A stretch of 8,530 nt of DNA from Gammaproteobacteria bacterium (GTDB lineage Bacteria; Pseudomonadota; Gammaproteobacteria; S144-34): the NCBI GenBank assembly GCA_015494165.1, contig WGBS01000285.1:1-8530 (forward strand), written 5' to 3'. The notes beneath the pieces were generated by a model. It was not told the origin of the DNA, did no database searches, and worked only from the letters and a program-made list of their open reading frames with translations. The position numbers and the translations under genes were made by a program. Below, in pieces: positions 5,769 to 8,530 of this stretch (positions are counted from its first letter, which is position 1; every line of letters begins with the position of its first letter).

Positions 5769-7937
5769 TCACAAGGGCTGGAGGTTGGCGTAGGCCAGCA
5801 CCAGCCACTTGGTGCCGGCCTCGGCGAAGCTCACCTGCACGCGCGCCTGGGGGCCGCTGCCCTCGCAGGCGAGCACCACGCCCTCGCCGAAGTGGCCGTG
5901 GCGCACGCGCTGGCCGAGGGCGAGCGGCGGCGCCTCGAGGGCGTCCGGGCGGTGGAGCGGGCGGCTCACCTGCACGCGCGGGCGCACCTCCTCGAGGAGC
6001 TCGGCCGGCAGCTCGCCGAGGAAACGCGAGGGCTCGGTGTAGCTCTCGCTGCCGTGCAGGCGCCGGCGCTCGGCGTAGGTGAGATAGAGCAGCTCGCGCG
6101 CGCGCGTGATGCCGACGTAGGCGAGGCGCCGCTCCTCCTCGAGGCGGCCGGGCTCCTCGAGCGACATCTGGTGGGGGAAGAGCCCTTCCTCGAGGCCGCA
6201 CAGGAAGACCACCGGGAACTCCAGGCCCTTCGCCGCGTGCAGGGTCATGAGCTGCACGCAGTCCTCGCCGGGCCCGGCCTGCGCCTCGCCCGCCTCGAGG
6301 GCGGCGTGTGCGAGGAAGGCGGCCAGCAGGTCGCCGTCGGCCTCCTCGCCCGCCGTGCCGAGGGCGAAGGCGCGGCCCGCGCTCACCAGCTCGTCGAGGT
6401 TCTCGATCCGGGCGCGGGCGCGCTCGCCGCCCTCGCGGCCGTGGTGCTCGCGCAGGCCGCTGCGCTCGATGGCGCGCTCGATCTGCTCGTGCAGCGGCAG
6501 GCCCGCGACCTCGGCCGCGAGCGCCTCGATGAGCTCGCGGAAGCCGCGCACGGCGCCGGCCGCGCGCGCCGCGAGCGCGCCCTCGGCGAGCAGCCGCGCG
6601 CTCGCCTCCCACAGGCTCAGGCCGTGGGTGCGGGCGGCGGCGCGGATGGCGGCGAGCGTGCGCTCGCCGATGCCGCGCGCGGGCACGTTCACCACGCGCT
6701 CGAAGGCGGCGTCGTCGGCGCGGCTCGCCACCAGCCGCAGGTAGGCCAGCGCGTCCTTGATCTCGGCGCGCTCGAAGAAGCGCAGGCCGCCGTGCACGCG
6801 GTAGGGGATGCCGGCCGCCACCAGCGCCTCCTCGATCACGCGCGACTGGGCGTTGGAGCGGTAGAGGACGGCGATCTCCGATCGCGCGCGGCCCTCGTCC
6901 TCGACCAGGGCCTGGATGCGCTCGGCCACGAAGCGCGCCTCGTCGAGGTCGTTGTAGGCGGCGTAGAGCCGGATGGGCTCGCCGCGCGGTCCCTCGGTCC
7001 AGAGGTTCTTGCCCATGCGCCCGGCGTTGCGGGCGATGAGGGCGTTGGCCGCCTCGAGGATGGTGGCCGTCGAGCGGTAGTTGCGCTCGAGACGGAAGAC
7101 CTGGACCTCGGGCCAGTCCTCGGTGAAGCGGCGGATGTGCTCGACGCGCGCGCCGCGCCAGCCGTAGATGGACTGGTCGTCGTCGCCCACCACGTAGGGC
7201 GCCACGCGCCCGCCGCCGGCAAGCAGCCGCAGCCAGCGGTACTGGATGGCGTTGGTGTCCTGGAACTCGTCGACCAGCACGTGGGCGAAGCGGCCGCGGT
7301 AGTGGGCGAGCAGATCCGGGTGGCCGTCGAGCAGCTCGCAGGCGCGCAGCATGAGCTCGGCGAAGTCGACCAGCCCCCCGCGCCGGCAGGCGGCCTCGTA
7401 GGCGGCGTAGATGCGCGCCATCTGCTGCGCGTAGGGGTCGTGCGCGCCGCCGAGGTCGGCCGGGCGCAGGCCCTCGTCCTTGCGGGCGTTGATGAAGCCC
7501 TGCACCTGCTTCGGCGGCCAGCGCCCCTCGTCGAGCTCGAGCTCGCGCAGCACGCGCCGCACGAGCCGGAGCTGGTCGTCGGCATCGAGGATCTGGAAGC
7601 CCTCGGGCAGGCCCGCCTCGCGCCAGTGCAGGCGCAGGAGGCGGTGGCACAGCCCGTGGAAGGTGCCGATCCACATGCCGCCGGCGGGCGCGCCGACGAG
7701 GCGCTCGATGCGGCCGCGCATCTCGGCCGCGGCCTTGTTGGTGAAGGTGACGGCGAGCACCCCCCAGGGCGAGACGCCCTCGGTGGCCATGACCCAGGCG
7801 ATGCGGTGCGTGAGCACGCGCGTCTTGCCCGAGCCCGCGCCGGCGAGCACCAGCACCGGCCCCGGGGGCGCGGTCACCGCGGCACGCTGCTCGTCGTTGA
7901 GGGGCGCGAGGATGGGCGTGACGTCCACGGCGGCCAT
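5769..7937 (-). CDS. uvrD: DNA helicase II UvrD
   Basis: This is the superfamily 1A 3'-5' DNA helicase that removes the incised strand in nucleotide excision repair and mismatch repair and clears proteins from DNA; it acts in the cytoplasm. At 722 aa it is nearly the length of E. coli UvrD (720 aa), and the two run parallel throughout, as far as I recall that sequence. Motifs seen: LNDEQ Q-motif (13-17), Walker A AGAGSGKT (32-39), motif Ia TFTNKAAAEM (64-73), Walker B DEFQDT (223-228), motif III GDDDQSIYGWRGA (251-263), motif IV RLERNYRST (282-290), motif V TLHAAKGLEFP (565-575) and motif VI VGITRAR (608-614). The end, from LGQRVRHGHFGEGVV (674-688) to KWLVLAYANLQPL (710-722), is the Tudor-like tail that contacts RNA polymerase in E. 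coli. No truncation or frameshift is visible. ATG 7935-7937 fits the usual N-terminus; only a weak GGTAGA precedes it. The gene is divergent from the GIY-YIG gene. Confidence 0.98.
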   Translation of the reverse strand: MAAVDVTPILAPLNDEQRAAVTAPPGPVLVLAGAGSGKTRVLTHRIAWVMATEGVSPWGVLAVTFTNKAAAEMRGRIERLVGAPAGGMWIGTFHGLCHRLLRLHWREAGLPEGFQILDADDQLRLVRRVLRELELDEGRWPPKQVQGFINARKDEGLRPADLGGAHDPYAQQMARIYAAYEAACRRGGLVDFAELMLRACELLDGHPDLLAHYRGRFAHVLVDEFQDTNAIQYRWLRLLAGGGRVAPYVVGDDDQSIYGWRGARVEHIRRFTEDWPEVQVFRLERNYRSTATILEAANALIARNAGRMGKNLWTEGPRGEPIRLYAAYNDLDEARFVAERIQALVEDEGRARSEIAVLYRSNAQSRVIEEALVAAGIPYRVHGGLRFFERAEIKDALAYLRLVASRADDAAFERVVNVPARGIGERTLAAIRAAARTHGLSLWEASARLLAEGALAARAAGAVRGFRELIEALAAEVAGLPLHEQIERAIERSGLREHHGREGGERARARIENLDELVSAGRAFALGTAGEEADGDLLAAFLAHAALEAGEAQAGPGEDCVQLMTLHAAKGLEFPVVFLCGLEEGLFPHQMSLEEPGRLEEERRLAYVGITRARELLYLTYAERRRLHGSESYTEPSRFLGELPAELLEEVRPRVQVSRPLHRPDALEAPPLALGQRVRHGHFGEGVVLACEGSGPQARVQVSFAEAGTKWLVLAYANLQPL

Positions 7938-7969
7938 TCTACCGCGCGTACCCGGGCCGGCGGCGCCAC

Positions 7970-7977
7970 GCTAGCAT
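7970..7977. promoter_or_regulatory. Candidate -10 region in the 46-bp divergent spacer
   Basis: The spacer 7938-7983 contains the palindrome GCTAGC (7970-7975). On the plus strand this yields TAGCAT (7972-7977), matching four of six bases of TATAAT, only 6 bases before ATG 7984. A transcript starting there would be almost leaderless, which would agree with the lack of a ribosome binding site. The evidence is weak: no -35 box is clear on either strand. Confidence 0.2.
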
Positions 7978-7983
7978 GGGCGC

Positions 7984-8346
7984 ATGGGCCCCCGCCCCGT
8001 CAGCTACCAGCTCCTGATCGAGCTCGCGCGGCCGGCGCGGGTGCGGGTGGGCGCGCTCGGCACCTTCGCGCTGCCGGCGGGCCGCTATCTGTACACGGGC
8101 TCCGCGCGGCGCGCGCTCGAGGCGCGCATCGCCCGGCACCTCGCGCCGCCCGGCGCGAAGCGGCTGCGCTGGCACGTGGACTGGCTGCTCGCGCACCCGG
8201 CCGCGCGCGTGGTGGCGGTGCGCCGCTCGCCGCTGGCCGAGTGCGCCCTGGTGCGCTGCGGCGGGGGTGAAGTCGTGGTGCCGGGCTTCGGCGCGAGCGA
8301 CTGCCGCGCCGGCTGCGGCAGCCACCTGCGCTACCTCGGCCCCTGA
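7984..8346 (+). CDS. GIY-YIG/DUF123 nuclease-like protein
   Basis: This is a complete 120-aa protein of the DUF123 branch of the GIY-YIG nuclease superfamily. The family also occurs fused to endonuclease III-type glycosylases in some archaea, which hints at DNA repair, but its biochemical activity is not well established. Seen in the sequence: SYQLLIEL (7-14) at the GIY position, then LGTFALPAGRYLYTGS (25-40) with YTG at the YIG position, ARIARHL (47-53) with Arg and His on the catalytic-side helix, RWHVDWLL (62-69), ECALV (86-90), and the family tail VPGFGASDC (99-107) with SHLRYL (113-118). Two further Cys (107, 111) follow the DUF123 pattern and might bind metal. ATG 7984 is the first possible start, because the frame has a TAG at 7972-7974. 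No ribosome binding site is evident. It is divergent from uvrD and converges, 13 bases on, with the next gene. Confidence 0.88.
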   Translation: MGPRPVSYQLLIELARPARVRVGALGTFALPAGRYLYTGSARRALEARIARHLAPPGAKRLRWHVDWLLAHPAARVVAVRRSPLAECALVRCGGGEVVVPGFGASDCRAGCGSHLRYLGP

Positions 8347-8359
8347 GGCCGGCGCCCTC

Positions 8360-8530
8360 TCAGCGGGCGGCGCGCATCAGGCGGCCCTGCACCAGCGCCA
8401 CGCGCAGGCGCTCGCGGTCGAGCACCGTGGGGATGGCGGGCCATGCCTCGAGCAGCGCCACGGGGCGGGTGGCGGCGGCGCGCTCGAGACGCGCGCGCGT
8501 GGCCGGCCGCAGGGCGTCGTGCGCGAGCAG
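8360..8530 (-). CDS. C-terminal end of an unrecognised protein (partial)
   Basis: An open minus-strand frame runs from the window edge to a TGA at 8362-8360 and gives 56 residues, beginning LLAHDALRPATRARLERA and ending VALVQGRLMRAAR. Nearly every codon ends in G or C, as in the other real genes here. The position, ending 13 bases from the convergent GIY-YIG gene, is what a compact genome would show. The visible piece is mostly helical, rich in Ala, Arg and Leu, and has no motif I can name. The start and most of the gene lie beyond base 8530. It may instead be a chance open frame, since stops are rare in DNA of this composition. Confidence 0.5.
   Translation of the reverse strand: MLAHDALRPATRARLERAAATRPVALLEAWPAIPTVLDRERLRVALVQGRLMRAAR

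Noticed and set aside
5752..5779. AGCCCT/AGGGCT inverted repeat at the uvrD stop
   Set aside because: Six-base arms with a 16-base loop partly inside the coding region and no T-run; not distinguishable from chance.
5892..8270. A 792-codon open frame on the plus strand across uvrD
   Set aside because: It is the antisense shadow of uvrD, compositionally biased, and it also runs through the GIY-YIG gene in another frame.
8345..8362. Short GAGG/CCTC hairpin between the last two convergent genes
   Set aside because: A four-base stem in a 13-base spacer with no T-run is too weak to call a terminator.

Overview
The window is ordinary bacterial chromosome with very high GC (by eye about 70-75 %) and third codon positions that are almost all G or C. 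UvrD matches the Escherichia coli type nearly end to end in length and motif wording. With the TRAP transporter genes and the c-di-GMP protein, this suggests a high-GC gammaproteobacterium; the genus cannot be fixed from the sequence. I see no insertion sequence, prophage, CRISPR array, tRNA or rRNA.

Layout. (1) 1-1329 (+): a TRAP transporter large permease (DctM type) whose first codons lie before the window. (2) 1349-1570 (+): an unrecognised small ORF of about 73 aa behind a strong Shine-Dalgarno sequence. (3) 1586-2650 (-): a TakP-like TRAP solute-binding protein with a Tat-type signal, convergent to the permease. (4) 2651-2809: a divergent control region with a TATAAT box on the minus strand. 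(5) 2810-5650 (+): a 946-aa membrane sensor with six likely membrane segments, a HAMP-like linker, PAS-PAS, GGDEF with an I-site, and EAL; it starts at TTG. (6) 5651-5768: a spacer with a degenerate heptamer array running straight on from the stop codon, then nested inverted repeats. (7) 5769-7937 (-): uvrD, complete. (8) 7984-8346 (+): a GIY-YIG/DUF123 nuclease-like protein, divergent from uvrD across 46 bp. (9) 8360-8530 (-): the C-terminal end of an unrecognised gene.

How the genes fit together. The permease and binding protein belong to the same TRAP subfamily (the 2-oxo acid/hydroxy acid TakP group), so they probably form one Na+-driven uptake system although they are on opposite strands. 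The small DctQ subunit would lie before the window. The c-di-GMP sensor shares its upstream region with the binding protein, so co-regulation or a ligand-sensing link is possible but unproven. uvrD and the GIY-YIG/DUF123 gene form a divergent pair with a plausible common theme of DNA repair.

I found no clearly new multigene system. The items most worth a second look are the heptamer array at 5651-5685, the small ORF at 1349, the unusual membrane sensor module of the GGDEF-EAL protein, and the strand-split TRAP arrangement.
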